DNA of 64,000 nt from Bog-756 sp963696495 (GCA_963696495.1 CAVOKJ010000002.1:1647646-1711645); one strand, 5' to 3'. Counted from the first letter of the stretch, positions 1-7,979 are shown. Notes: generated by a model from the sequence alone, not told the origin. Translations and numbers: made by a program.

Positions 1-1
1 G

Positions 2-592
2 GTCGGCCAGCGGTCATGGCGCGTCCACGACTGGCGGGAGGTGGCCGGCACCACCTGGCTCGTCATCGGGCTCGGCGGGATCGGGACCGAGGTGGCCGTC
101 CGGGCCAGGGCCTTCGGGGCCCGGGTCATCGGGAGCCGGCGAAATCCGTCGGCCGACGACCCCACCGACCTGACCGTGACACCCGACCGGCTCCGCGAGG
201 TGGTCGGCCGGGCCGACGTGATCGTCCTGGCCGCTCCGGCCACCCCGGCGACGACCGACCTCGTGAACGGGGAGTTCCTGTCGTGGACCCGGCCCGGCTG
301 CCTGCTGGTCAACGTGGCCCGGGGCACGCTCGTCGACGACGACGCCCTCCTGGCGGCGCTCGACGACGGGAGGGTGGGCGCGGCCGTACTCGACGTCTTC
401 CGGACCGAGCCGCTACCCGCCGGGCACCCCTACTGGACCCATCCCTCCGTCCGGGTCACCCCGCACAACGCCGCCGGGGGTCGCGGCCGACTGCGCCGCC
501 AGGCCGAACTGTTCGCCACCAACCTGGACCGCTACCTGTCCGGCACACCACTGCTCAACGACATCACCGGGGTGATCGCTCAGGACGGCTGA
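2..592 (+). CDS. D-2-hydroxyacid dehydrogenase, NAD-binding and C-terminal part (5' truncated)
   Basis: The frame is open at the window edge and about 196 codons are visible. The family is usually 310-330 residues, so about 120 N-terminal residues lie outside. Visible family features are the Rossmann motif GLGGIGTE, the segment VNVARGTLVDDDAL with the substrate-binding/catalytic Arg, the Glu in RTEPLP and the catalytic His in TPHNAA. These fit an NAD(P)H-dependent reductase of 2-oxoacids, as in glyoxylate/hydroxypyruvate reductases; the exact substrate cannot be read. A GTG inside the reading frame at 41 would give a shorter protein, but the upstream codons (HDWREVAGTTW) are typical of the family, so the gene simply runs off the edge. 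Its stop overlaps the convergent ferredoxin gene by 13 bp. Confidence 0.88.
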   Translation, partial: VGQRSWRVHDWREVAGTTWLVIGLGGIGTEVAVRARAFGARVIGSRRNPSADDPTDLTVTPDRLREVVGRADVIVLAAPATPATTDLVNGEFLSWTRPGCLLVNVARGTLVDDDALLAALDDGRVGAAVLDVFRTEPLPAGHPYWTHPSVRVTPHNAAGGRGRLRRQAELFATNLDRYLSGTPLLNDITGVIAQDG

Positions 593-999
593 ACACCGGT
601 GGCCGAGGCGAGGCGGACCGAACGACGGACCTTGGGGCACGACGCATGACGGGGCTCATCGTCACCACGGCAGGAGCTGCAGGACCAGTCGCCGCCCGGT
701 GGCCGCCAGAGCATCGAACCGCAGACCTGGCACCGGACCTGGCCTTCGCTGCACTCCCAGCCGGCGTACCGCTTCGACGAGAGCGGGCAACCCCGGCCGT
801 GGCACACGGCCCAGTCACCGTCGGCCACCAGTCCCTCGACCGGGCACACCACGAGGCACCGCGTGCAGTCGTTGCACAGCAGCGGGTCGACCAGGTACGC
901 CACCGGGAATCCCGCCGACTGGGAGACCGCCCCGGCGGGGCAGGCCGACTCGCAGGCACCGCAACCGAGGCACTCGTCCTCGTTGACCTTCACGGCCAT
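580..999 (-). CDS. Two-cluster ferredoxin with C-terminal zinc-ribbon-like tail
   Basis: A 139-residue protein. The N-terminal 60 residues carry two classical 4Fe-4S ligand sets, CLGCGACESACP and CNDCTRCLVVCP, so this is an electron carrier of the bacterial 2[4Fe-4S] type. After that come four more Cys in two pairs (CQVCG and CSSC, with CHGRGCP before them), resembling a zinc ribbon, which ordinary ferredoxins of this size lack. The start is the ATG at 999; the longer upstream frame is an out-of-frame shadow of the preceding gene. It is the third gene of a minus-strand operon, 5 nt after the SCP2-like gene, which places it as probable electron donor to the diiron protein two genes upstream. 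That partnership is inference from context. Confidence 0.85.
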   Translation of the reverse strand: MAVKVNEDECLGCGACESACPAGAVSQSAGFPVAYLVDPLLCNDCTRCLVVCPVEGLVADGDWAVCHGRGCPLSSKRYAGWECSEGQVRCQVCGSMLWRPPGGDWSCSSCRGDDEPRHASCPKVRRSVRLASATGVQPS

Positions 1000-1004
1000 G
1001 ACGG

Positions 1005-1460
1005 TCAGAGCACCGCGACGGTCGCCATGGGTGCACCCGCCGCGTCGAAGACGGCCTGGATCGTCCCCATGTACCGGAAGAATTTGTCGTGGCCGACCGC
1101 GTCGTCCGATCGCACCTCGAAGGGCACCCCAGCCAACGAGAGGCTGTTGAGCGTATGGGGCCCGTCGGCCCCGCCGTGGTCCTCGATGGCCGAGACCATG
1201 TCCTGCCAGGCATCGAGCGGCCCGCTGATCACCACCTCGGGGACGAACTCGGTGGCCGACACCTCCCCGACCGAGTGCACCTCGTAGCCCTCGAGGACGA
1301 TCCCGAACACCTCGGCTCCCCCGGCATCGTCGTGGATCTCGATGCCGAGGCGGAGGTCGGCGATCCCGAGGCGCTCCATCGTCCCGCGGTCGGACACGGC
1401 CCGGTCGACCAGCTCGCTGAACCAGCGGTCGGAGGGGAACGGGGCGCCCATCGGGGTCAT
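1005..1460 (-). CDS. SCP2-like (sterol carrier/lipid-binding fold) protein, tentative
   Basis: A 151-residue protein without signal peptide or membrane segment. The pattern (alternating beta strands, then VVISGPLDAWQ, then a Val-rich strand and a C-terminal helix GTIQAVFDAAG) resembles the SCP2 fold, a small hydrophobic-ligand binder. The assignment is by fold-like pattern, not by a diagnostic motif. ATG at 1460 overlaps the stop of the upstream diiron gene (ATGA), so the two are almost certainly translationally coupled. The ferredoxin follows 5 nt downstream. A lipid-binding protein between a diiron enzyme and a ferredoxin suggests a hydrophobic substrate for the enzyme; this is inference. 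Confidence 0.7.
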   Translation of the reverse strand: MTPMGAPFPSDRWFSELVDRAVSDRGTMERLGIADLRLGIEIHDDAGGAEVFGIVLEGYEVHSVGEVSATEFVPEVVISGPLDAWQDMVSAIEDHGGADGPHTLNSLSLAGVPFEVRSDDAVGHDKFFRYMGTIQAVFDAAGAPMATVAVL

Positions 1461-2548
1461 GACGCCACCGCTTCGGGCATGGCGCCGGGGACGCCCTCGA
1501 GCAGAACATCGGGCAGGTGGAGCCGCCCGCGTCGGTCGAGCCCGGCATGGGCGCACCGCCGCAGGTACTCGCCGATGATCTGGGTGCGCATGACGTCGCC
1601 CGCCGCCGCCCCGAGCTCGGCGGCCTGGTCGACGCCGCCGGCGGCGAGGATGGCGGTCGGCTCGACGATCTCGGGCGTGGCGAAGATCATCGAGATGATC
1701 TCCTCGCCCTGGTCGAGGTAGGCGTGGAAGTCCTCCGCCACCAGCGGATCGCTCTCCAGCCGGTAGCGCAGGTGCATCGTCCCGTAGGCCACGTGGCGGG
1801 CCTCGTCCTGCATGCAGAGCCGGAAGATCTGCTGCTCGACGGGCGACGGAGCGATGGCCTCCCCGGCCCGGAACAGCGAGAGCACGATTCCCTCGCCGAG
1901 GAGATGCATGAGCGCCGACCCCTCGTCATAGCTCTCGGCATCGAGGATCAGCTGCAGGAACCGCTCCACGACCGCGGTGGCCTTCCCCAGGCCGCCACCG
2001 TTGGCCAGGGCGCGCTTGCGGAAGACCTCGGTGTGGCGGGCCTCGTCCATGACCTGGGTGCAGAGGAACATCTTCGCCTCGACGAAGTCGTGGTTGATCC
2101 GCCACAGCCACTTGGCCGGGAAGTCCGCCGCCACCATCTCGACCTCGGAGAGCACGGTGGCCAGCTGGCACATGGCGTGCTCCAGGTCCGGGTCGAGCTC
2201 GGGAATGTCGGTCCAGGCGATGTCGCGCGTGGCACTCCACTGGCGGCTCACCGCCTCCTCGTAGAGATCCATCACGTTGTCCGACCACACTTCGGCCTTG
2301 TCGTTGATCGTGTACCCGAGGTCGGGTACGTCCCGTTCGACGTCCGAGCCCCGGGGGGCCATCGAGCGCCGGGGGGCATGGTCGGGGACCTCGCCGTAGC
2401 TGCCCACCGCGATGTCCCGCAGCGTGAGGCCCGTCTTGCCGGGCTTGGCCCGGATGCCCCACTCGGATCGGGTGTCCCGGAGCCAGCCGAGGTCGAACTC
2501 CCCTCTGGCCGATCGTTCCAGATACCCGAGATCGAGTCCGAGTGCCAT
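1457..2548 (-). CDS. R2-like ferritin-superfamily diiron protein
   Basis: A 363-residue soluble protein. Two EXXH-type metal motifs are clear: DEARH at residues 168-172 and DEARH at 249-253. Upstream carboxylates at about 135-137 and 157 (FVEAKMF) and Glu219 could complete a four-helix-bundle diiron site. This is the ligand layout of ribonucleotide reductase R2-like proteins and of N-oxygenase/desaturase relatives such as AurF, so an oxygen-activating oxidase or oxygenase is likely; the substrate is unknown. ATG at 2548 is supported by a strong Shine-Dalgarno (GGAGGTGG); the longer upstream frame is rejected. It heads an operon with the SCP2-like protein and the ferredoxin. A second gene of the same length and architecture lies at 52554-53645. 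A DosR-box-like palindrome lies 127-142 bp upstream. Confidence 0.85.
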   Translation of the reverse strand: MALGLDLGYLERSARGEFDLGWLRDTRSEWGIRAKPGKTGLTLRDIAVGSYGEVPDHAPRRSMAPRGSDVERDVPDLGYTINDKAEVWSDNVMDLYEEAVSRQWSATRDIAWTDIPELDPDLEHAMCQLATVLSEVEMVAADFPAKWLWRINHDFVEAKMFLCTQVMDEARHTEVFRKRALANGGGLGKATAVVERFLQLILDAESYDEGSALMHLLGEGIVLSLFRAGEAIAPSPVEQQIFRLCMQDEARHVAYGTMHLRYRLESDPLVAEDFHAYLDQGEEIISMIFATPEIVEPTAILAAGGVDQAAELGAAAGDVMRTQIIGEYLRRCAHAGLDRRGRLHLPDVLLEGVPGAMPEAVAS

Positions 2549-2674
2549 GGTCCACCTCCGTGTTCGCCAGCCCTGCTCGTCGTGCCCTGCTTGTGCCCTG
2601 CTCCCTGCCGGATGAGACAATTCTCGTCGACATGTCTCTCCACTTGGGAGGGTAAGCAGGCGGATGGGCCTTCT

Positions 2675-2690
2675 CTAGGGTCGAAAGTCC
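2675..2690 (-). promoter_or_regulatory. DosR-box-like palindrome, copy A
   Basis: CTAGGGTCGAAAGTCC on the plus strand, read GGACTTTCGACCCTAG toward the diiron operon. The plus-strand base after the repeat is also C, so the core fits the GGGACTT-N2-G-N-CCC form of mycobacterial DosR boxes. The identical 16-mer recurs at 49676-49691. A looser second copy in the opposite orientation (CGGAGTCTCGGCCC) sits at 2713-2726. It lies in the divergent space between the diiron operon and the DUF202 pair. Function is inferred. Confidence 0.5.
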
Positions 2691-2785
2691 CTATTGCCGC
2701 AGTCGCAATGGCCGGAGTCTCGGCCCCGGATGGAGTGGCCGTCACCGGGCCCGGCGGTCGATAGGCTTCCGCCGGTGCATGGCTC

Positions 2786-3142
2786 GTGACCGAACCCCCC
2801 GCCACGGACGAGACAGAACCGGACGCCCGGTTCACGTACGCCAATGAGCGCACCTTCCTCGCCTGGAACCGCACCGCGCTCGCACTCATCGCCACCGGAG
2901 TGGCCGCCACCCAGCTCCTCCCCGAGTTCCATCTTGCCGGCGGTCGACGCATCCTCGGCCTCCCGCTGATCGCCCTCGGCGCGCTCGTGGCCGCGACGAG
3001 CTTCTACCACTGGAGGGCCAACGAACGCGCCATGCGGCGCGGTGAGCCGCTCCCCCGCTCCCCGATGCCGCTGGTCCTGTCGGCCGGGATCGGGATCGTG
3101 GCGGTCATCGCCGTCGTCCTGGCCCTGTTCGGGCCGAAATGA
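2786..3142 (+). CDS. DUF202 (YidH-type) membrane protein, first of a pair
   Basis: A 118-residue protein with the DUF202 signature near the N-terminus (ANERTFLAWNRTALALIATG), followed by three hydrophobic helices separated by a charged stretch (HWRANERAMRRGE). This is the usual size and topology of the YidH family, inner-membrane proteins of unknown function. A GTG at 2786 is taken as start; no ATG is available in frame nearby. Its stop overlaps the start of the next DUF202 gene by 4 bp (ATGA), so the two are coupled. Confidence 0.85.
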   Translation: MTEPPATDETEPDARFTYANERTFLAWNRTALALIATGVAATQLLPEFHLAGGRRILGLPLIALGALVAATSFYHWRANERAMRRGEPLPRSPMPLVLSAGIGIVAVIAVVLALFGPK

Positions 3143-3513
3143 CCACCGACGGGGCCGCCTCCGGTCGGGGCGACGGCACCCACGCCAACGAGGTCATGGC
3201 CGACGAGCTCGGGGTGGCGGACCCGGGTGCGGCCCAACAGCGGACCGAACTGGCGTGGACGCGCTCGGGTCTGGCCGTGGCCGTGACCGTCGCCATCATC
3301 CTGCGCCATCTGTGGCCGCTCAGTGGGGACAAGGCCCTGGCCGGCCTGGCCGTCATCGCCGCCGGGTCCGCCCTGTGGGCGGTCACCATGAACGTCGGAC
3401 GGTCGGCACAACATCGAACGAACGGAGCACCCCTCGGCGAGTCGGCCTGCCGACTGATGACCATCGGAACCCTCGCCCTGGCGCTCACCGGCTTCATCAT
3501 CAGCTTCGTCTAG
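3139..3513 (+). CDS. DUF202-family membrane protein, second of a pair
   Basis: A 124-residue protein sharing the family pattern in a more diverged form (QQRTELAWTRSGLAVAVTVA) and three transmembrane segments, the last ending at the C-terminus (ALTGFIISFV). Paired small DUF202 genes encoding a canonical and a diverged subunit are common in actinobacteria and probably form a hetero-oligomer; the function is unknown. It starts with ATG inside the stop of the preceding gene. A strong hairpin follows 30 bp downstream. Confidence 0.82.
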   Translation: MTTDGAASGRGDGTHANEVMADELGVADPGAAQQRTELAWTRSGLAVAVTVAIILRHLWPLSGDKALAGLAVIAAGSALWAVTMNVGRSAQHRTNGAPLGESACRLMTIGTLALALTGFIISFV

Positions 3514-3542
3514 GTCCGGGACCGTCGTCGGCGCCGGGTGTG

Positions 3543-3569
3543 GGTTCCGGCATCAGTGGTGCCGGAACC
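3543..3569 (+). terminator. Hairpin terminator after the DUF202 pair
   Basis: Perfect 10-bp stem GGTTCCGGCA / TGCCGGAACC with a 7-nt loop, placed between convergent genes. There is no clear T-tract, as is usual in GC-rich actinobacteria, so it could act in both directions. Confidence 0.6.
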
Positions 3570-3714
3570 GGAGCAAGGCGGGGGGACTGGCTCCGGATCC
3601 GGCGAGGTGATCGTACGGGCCGAGCGTTAGAGCGGGCTGGGAGCGGGCTGAGTACTTCCATCGCCCGGACCAGAGGGGGTGTGGGCCGGCAGGCGCCGAC
3701 GGTCGCCGGGCTCC

Positions 3715-4104
3715 TTAGTTGTCGCCCTGCGCGTTGTTGAAGGCGGAGATGCACCCCTGCAGCCACTGGGTGGCGTCGTCGCCCCGGGGGATGCCACCGT
3801 CCGCCGGGCTGTGGTACTGGATCGTCTGGCAGGCCTGCTGGGCGCCCTCCTGTGCTCTGTCCGCCGTGAAGGCCGTGCCTCCCGACGAGTATCCGTCCTT
3901 GTACGACTGGGACTCGGAGCTCAGGGACGAGAACATCACGGCACCACCGACGAAGACGACGAGGGCAACGACCAGGATCACCAGGTAGAAGATGACCCGG
4001 CGGCCTCGCTCGGTCTCCCACGCCCGCCGGAGACGCCCGGAGATCCCCGAGCCCGCCGTCCGTCCGTCGTCGGCCAGACTCTCCTCGGACCGCACGTCAC
4101 TCAT
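3715..4104 (-). CDS. Hypothetical single-pass membrane protein
   Basis: About 129 residues: an acidic/charged N-terminal 35 residues, one transmembrane helix (VIFYLVILVVALVVFVGGAV), then a roughly 75-residue extracellular domain with two Cys (ACQTI and LQGCIS) that could form a disulfide. The N-terminus looks cytoplasmic. I do not recognise the family. ATG at 4104 is preferred over an in-frame GTG two codons upstream. It stands alone between the DUF202 terminator and the convergent-side LLM gene; no operon partner. Confidence 0.65.
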   Translation of the reverse strand: MSDVRSEESLADDGRTAGSGISGRLRRAWETERGRRVIFYLVILVVALVVFVGGAVMFSSLSSESQSYKDGYSSGGTAFTADRAQEGAQQACQTIQYHSPADGGIPRGDDATQWLQGCISAFNNAQGDN

Positions 4105-4179
4105 GGGCACTCATCGGTCCCACCCTACCGTCGTCGTGATCCGACCTCCCGCCGGCCGGACGGCGCCGTCTGGCCGGGC

Positions 4180-5367
4180 TCAGGCTGCTCCCGCGCTCCC
4201 GACCCGGCTCATCGCACCCTCCCGGACCAGGGGAAGCAGCTCCTTGCCGAAGTCGACGGCGTCGGGCACGGGATCGAACCCCTTCAGCAACAGGGTGGTG
4301 ATACCCAGGTCGTAGTAGCGGAGCATGGACTCGGCGACCTGCTCGGGGGTGCCGACCAGCGCCGTCGAGTTGCCGGCGGCACCCGTCAGGTTGGCCACCT
4401 TCATCCACAGCCGCTCGTCATGGACCTCCCGCTCGGAGGACATCTCGATGAGACGCTTGCGTCCGACCGATGTGGTCCCCCCGGTGTCACGATCGACCGA
4501 CAGCATGGTGTTGCGCCCTCCGCCGAGTCCCTGGTACTCCTGGCGGCGGCCGGCCATCCGCTCCTTGGCCAGCTCGATCCGCTCCGCCGTCTGCTCGGCG
4601 ATCCACTCGGCCTTCTCCCACGCCTCGTCCTCGGTGTCGGCGATGATCGGCCGGAGGGAGATGCTGTAGCGCATCGTGCGCCCGACACCCTCGGCCACGC
4701 GGTTGATGGCGTCCATCCGCTCGGCGACGGCAGCCCGGGGCTCACCCCAGAAGGCGTAGACATCGGCCTGCGCCGCCCCCACCTCGATGGCGGCGGGCGA
4801 GGCCCCGGCGAAGAACAGGGGAATGCTGTCCGGAGTGACCGGCTTCACCGAGCTGAACGCTCCCTCGTACCGGAAGAACTCACCATCGAAGTCGAAGGGC
4901 GAGGCCTCCTCCCAGATCCTGCGCACGATCGACATGACCTCGCCGGTGCGGCGATAGCGCGCGTCGTGGGGGACGAAGTCGCCCTCGCGCCGCTGGTCCT
5001 GCTCGTCCCCTCCGGTGATGAAATGGATGCCGATCCTTCCCCCGCCGGTGAGGTGGTCCAGCGTCGCCGCCTTGCGGGCCAGCAGCACCGGCTGTACGAA
5101 GCCGGGGCGGTGGGCGACCAGCACCTTCAGATGGTCGGTGTTGTGCAGGACCGACGCCGCGACCGCCCATCCCTCGGGACCGACGGCCCCGTAGCCGACC
5201 AGGACCCGGTCGAAGCCGGCGTCCTCGTGGGCCCGGGAGATCTCGACGAGGTAGGCCGGATCGACCACCGGGCCGTCCATCCAGTCCACCACCGGGCCGT
5301 CGACCAGCGGGCCCTTGATCTCCGAGGCATCCCTCGTCCCCACCATTCCGATGATCTCGATAGGCAT
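4180..5367 (-). CDS. LLM-class flavin-dependent monooxygenase, SsuD-like
   Basis: A 395-residue TIM-barrel LLM enzyme. The segment GRIGIHFITGGDEQDQ matches the alkanesulfonate monooxygenase branch (SsuD), and EVMSIVRRIWEE, PLFFAGASPAA and GTPEQVAESMLRYYDLG are typical landmarks. SsuD uses FMNH2 and O2 to release sulfite from alkanesulfonates; related LLM members use F420 or act on other substrates, so the substrate is tentative. The ATG at 5367 (MPIEIIG) is chosen because the frame continues far upstream only as an antisense shadow of metA. It is divergent from metA/metY, which fits a sulfur-assimilation neighbourhood. No SsuABC transporter or flavin reductase is adjacent. Confidence 0.82.
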   Translation of the reverse strand: MPIEIIGMVGTRDASEIKGPLVDGPVVDWMDGPVVDPAYLVEISRAHEDAGFDRVLVGYGAVGPEGWAVAASVLHNTDHLKVLVAHRPGFVQPVLLARKAATLDHLTGGGRIGIHFITGGDEQDQRREGDFVPHDARYRRTGEVMSIVRRIWEEASPFDFDGEFFRYEGAFSSVKPVTPDSIPLFFAGASPAAIEVGAAQADVYAFWGEPRAAVAERMDAINRVAEGVGRTMRYSISLRPIIADTEDEAWEKAEWIAEQTAERIELAKERMAGRRQEYQGLGGGRNTMLSVDRDTGGTTSVGRKRLIEMSSEREVHDERLWMKVANLTGAAGNSTALVGTPEQVAESMLRYYDLGITTLLLKGFDPVPDAVDFGKELLPLVREGAMSRVGSAGAA

Positions 5368-5536
5368 GTCGATTGGTCCCTTCGCGCTGGCGGTGAGCTT
5401 TCCCGGATGCACTGGATGTATCGGTCGGCAGCGGGCAATTCCTGAGCGCGATCCCGAATCCCCTCCGATGCCGGCCGGTCGGGCGGACCGGCGTTCTCCC
5501 TGGTGACCGCCGAGAAGTCCGTCCCCAGCACCTGCG

Positions 5537-5563
5537 GAGGGCTCGGGAGGGCACCAAGCCCTC
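5537..5563. other. Hairpin in the divergent leader between SsuD-like and metA genes
   Basis: GAGGGCT and AGCCCTC form a perfect 7-bp stem with a 13-nt loop, 33 bp before the metA start. I looked here for a SAM-I, SAM-II or SAM-IV aptamer and could not recognise one. The hairpin may be part of a leader or operator, or chance. Confidence 0.3.
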
Positions 5564-5595
5564 AGGAAGGTGGCGGATGATGCCGATAGGAACGA

Positions 5596-6573
5596 ATGGT
5601 CGTCGTGCATCCGGAGTCGCTCGAGCAGGGCGGCCAGGGACGCAGCGAGACGCGGGACCACGGCGGGGCCCGGTGGACGTGTGCGCTGGTCAACAACATG
5701 CCCGACGGTGCCTTCGTCGAGACCGAACGCCAATTCCTCGCCCTCCTCGGTGCCGGGTCGGGCGACGAGGCGCTCGATACCCGGCTCTACTCCACGCCCT
5801 CCATCCCGAGGGGCGAGGCGATCGCCGCCCGGATCGCCGACGACTACGCACCGGTCGGCACCATCGTCGACCACCCACCGGACCTTCTCATCGTGACCGG
5901 GGCCAACCCGGTGGAACCGGTCCTCCAGTCCGAGCCGTTCTGGCCTGAACTGGTCACCCTCCTGTCGTGGGCCAGCGAGCACGTGCAGTCCATGATGCTC
6001 TCGTGCCTCTCTGCGCACGCAGCCCTGTCCGTGTTCGACGGCCTCGAACGCCAACGGCTCACGGCCAAGTGCACGGGCGTCTTCGGACAGACGGTGGACA
6101 CCGCCGAGCCGCTGGCGACCGGCCTCCGTGCATCCCTCGTCCTGCCCCACTCCCGCCTCAACTCGATACCGACCGGCGATCTCCGCCGCGCCGGCTACCA
6201 CGTCCCCGTGCTGTCGGACGTCGGCTGGAGCCTGGCGACCAGGCGGATCAACCGCGCCGAGGTCGTGCTCGTCCAGGCCCATCCCGAGTACGGGCCCACC
6301 AGTCTGTTGCGGGAGTACCACCGTGACGCCCGCCGGTTCGTCCGCCACGAGAGGGACGACCCACCGGCCCTGCCGCTGCACTGCGTGGGCTCCGCCGATC
6401 GCCGGAACCTCGAACGGATGCACCGGCGGATCACCGGCGGCGAGCGGGATCCGGCGATCGTGGACTCCTTCCCCTTCGACCAGGTGGGGGCCAGGGCCCC
6501 GTGGCCGTGGCGTGCCGCGGCGCGCCGGTTGTACGCCAACTGGCTGGCCGGCGTCCCGAAGCGGAGTGGGTGA
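5596..6573 (+). CDS. metA: Homoserine O-acyltransferase, MetA (HTS) family
   Basis: A 325-residue enzyme activating homoserine for methionine synthesis. MetA landmarks are present in order: LVNNMPDGAFVETERQF at the N-terminal core, DLLIVTGANPVEP, the catalytic Cys in MMLSCLSAHAAL, and the His/Glu pair in AHPEYG. In the family a Gly versus Glu at the position after TGAP decides succinyl- versus acetyl-CoA use. Here a Glu is in that neighbourhood (ANPVEP, with one extra residue), which favours acetyl-CoA and fits the next gene, an O-acetylhomoserine sulfhydrylase. The start is the ATG at 5596; the first 25 residues look poorly conserved, so a later start is possible. metY follows after 4 bp. 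Confidence 0.88.
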   Translation: MVVVHPESLEQGGQGRSETRDHGGARWTCALVNNMPDGAFVETERQFLALLGAGSGDEALDTRLYSTPSIPRGEAIAARIADDYAPVGTIVDHPPDLLIVTGANPVEPVLQSEPFWPELVTLLSWASEHVQSMMLSCLSAHAALSVFDGLERQRLTAKCTGVFGQTVDTAEPLATGLRASLVLPHSRLNSIPTGDLRRAGYHVPVLSDVGWSLATRRINRAEVVLVQAHPEYGPTSLLREYHRDARRFVRHERDDPPALPLHCVGSADRRNLERMHRRITGGERDPAIVDSFPFDQVGARAPWPWRAAARRLYANWLAGVPKRSG

Positions 6574-6577
6574 ACCG

Positions 6578-7852
6578 ATGCACGACGAGACCATCGCCAT
6601 CCACGGCGGCTACACGGCCGACGGCACCCGGGCCGTGGCCGTGCCCATCTACCAGACGGTCGCCCACGACTTCATCGATGCCGAGCACGCCGGCGCCGTC
6701 TTGGACCTCGAGGTGCCGGGATTCCACTACAACCGGCTCAACAACCCGACGAACGACGTCCTCGAAAAGCGGATAGCGGCGCTCGAAGGAGGTACGGCGG
6801 CACTGGTCGTGTCCTCGGGGATGGCGGCGGTCAGTTACGCCATCCTCACCGTGGCCCGGGCCGGCTCGAATTTCGTGGTGGCGCCCCAGCTGTACGGGGC
6901 GACCTTCACCTACTTTTCCCACGTGCTCCCCACCCTCGGCATCGAGGCGAGGTTCGCCGTCGACGACCGGGCCGACTCGATCGCCGCCCTGATCGACGAG
7001 AACACGTGCGCGGTCTTCTGCGAATCCATCGGCAATCCCGCCGGCAACGTCGTCGACCTGGAAGCGGTCGCCGAGGTGGCCCACTCCGCCGGGGTCCCCT
7101 TCATCGTGGACAACACCGTCGCCACGCCCCTGATGCTGAAGCCCATCCACCACGGCGCCGACGTGGTGGTGCACTCACTGACCAAGTTCATCGGTGGCCA
7201 CGGCACCACTCTCGGGGGTGCGATCGTCGACGGTGGGACCTTCCCGTGGACCGAGCACGCCGAGCGCTTCCCGACGTTCAACGAGCCCGAGCCGGCCTTC
7301 CACGACGTCGTCTTCGCCCGTGACTTCCCCGAGCGACCGTTCACCGTCCGTGCCCGCTCGGTGCAGCTGCGGAACACCGGGGCCACCCTGTCACCGCTCG
7401 CCGCATTCCAGCTGTTGCAGGGACTGGAGACGTTGCCGGTCCGGCTCGATCGCCACGAGAGCAACGCCCGTGCGGTCGCCGACTACCTGGCCCGGGACCC
7501 CCGGGTCGAGTGGGTGAGTTTCGTCGGCTTCCCCGATCACCCCCACTACCGGCTGGCCCAGCGCTACCTCGACGGAAGGGTGCCCTCCATCATCACCTTC
7601 GGCGCCGCCGGCGGCTACCAGGCCGGGCTGGCCTTCTTCGACTCGCTCCAGCTGTTCAAGCGCCTCCTCAACCTCGGGGACGCCAAGTCCCTCGCCATCC
7701 ACCCGGCCTCGACCACCCACCGCCAACTGAGCGAGAAGGAACTGATCGCCGCCGGGGTCCGGCCGGAGACGATCCGACTCTCGATCGGGCTCGAGCACAT
7801 CGACGACCTGATCGAGGACATCGACCAGGCGCTGTCGAAGGCGGCCCACTGA
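6578..7852 (+). CDS. metY: O-acetylhomoserine sulfhydrylase (PLP, Cys/Met metabolism family)
   Basis: A 424-residue fold-type I PLP enzyme. It shows HGGYTADGTRAVAVPIYQT at the N-terminus, YNRLNNPTNDVLEKRIAALEGG, the PLP lysine in SLTKFIGGHGTTLGG, and HPASTTHRQLSEKE near the C-terminus. The roughly 60-residue insertion after the lysine (FPTFNEPEPAFHDVVF) is typical of the OAH sulfhydrylase subgroup rather than of cystathionine gamma-synthase. The enzyme makes homocysteine directly from O-acetylhomoserine and sulfide. ATG at 6578 has a GGAG upstream, inside the end of metA, and the 4-bp gap indicates an operon. Confidence 0.93.
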   Translation: MHDETIAIHGGYTADGTRAVAVPIYQTVAHDFIDAEHAGAVLDLEVPGFHYNRLNNPTNDVLEKRIAALEGGTAALVVSSGMAAVSYAILTVARAGSNFVVAPQLYGATFTYFSHVLPTLGIEARFAVDDRADSIAALIDENTCAVFCESIGNPAGNVVDLEAVAEVAHSAGVPFIVDNTVATPLMLKPIHHGADVVVHSLTKFIGGHGTTLGGAIVDGGTFPWTEHAERFPTFNEPEPAFHDVVFARDFPERPFTVRARSVQLRNTGATLSPLAAFQLLQGLETLPVRLDRHESNARAVADYLARDPRVEWVSFVGFPDHPHYRLAQRYLDGRVPSIITFGAAGGYQAGLAFFDSLQLFKRLLNLGDAKSLAIHPASTTHRQLSEKELIAAGVRPETIRLSIGLEHIDDLIEDIDQALSKAAH

Positions 7853-7893
7853 CCGTCGGCGGTACCGTCGGGGCTGGGCCCCGGCGGATCTGA

Positions 7894-7979
7894 CCCTGGC
7901 GGTCGTTTCCCTGTCGGCTGGGTCCCTGGCGGTTGTTCCCCTGGCAGATGGGTCCTTGGCGGGTGTGTGCCCGGGTCAG
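7894..7979. repeat. Imperfect 30-bp tandem repeat, about 2.9 copies
   Basis: Units begin at 7894, 7924 and 7954, each starting CCCTGGCGG or CCTTGGCGG and ending near GGGT. The array fills the short convergent space between metY and the FAD/NAD(P)-binding gene and runs into the stop codon of the latter. Confidence 0.7.

Noticed and set aside
5368..5595. SAM riboswitch upstream of metA
   Set aside because: No SAM-I, SAM-II or SAM-IV core sequence could be recognised on either strand; only a simple hairpin is present.
4180..6600. 806-codon minus-strand frame covering the LLM gene and extending across metA
   Set aside because: Only residues after the ATG at 5367 resemble LLM enzymes; the rest is the antisense of metA, long only because stops are rare at this base composition.
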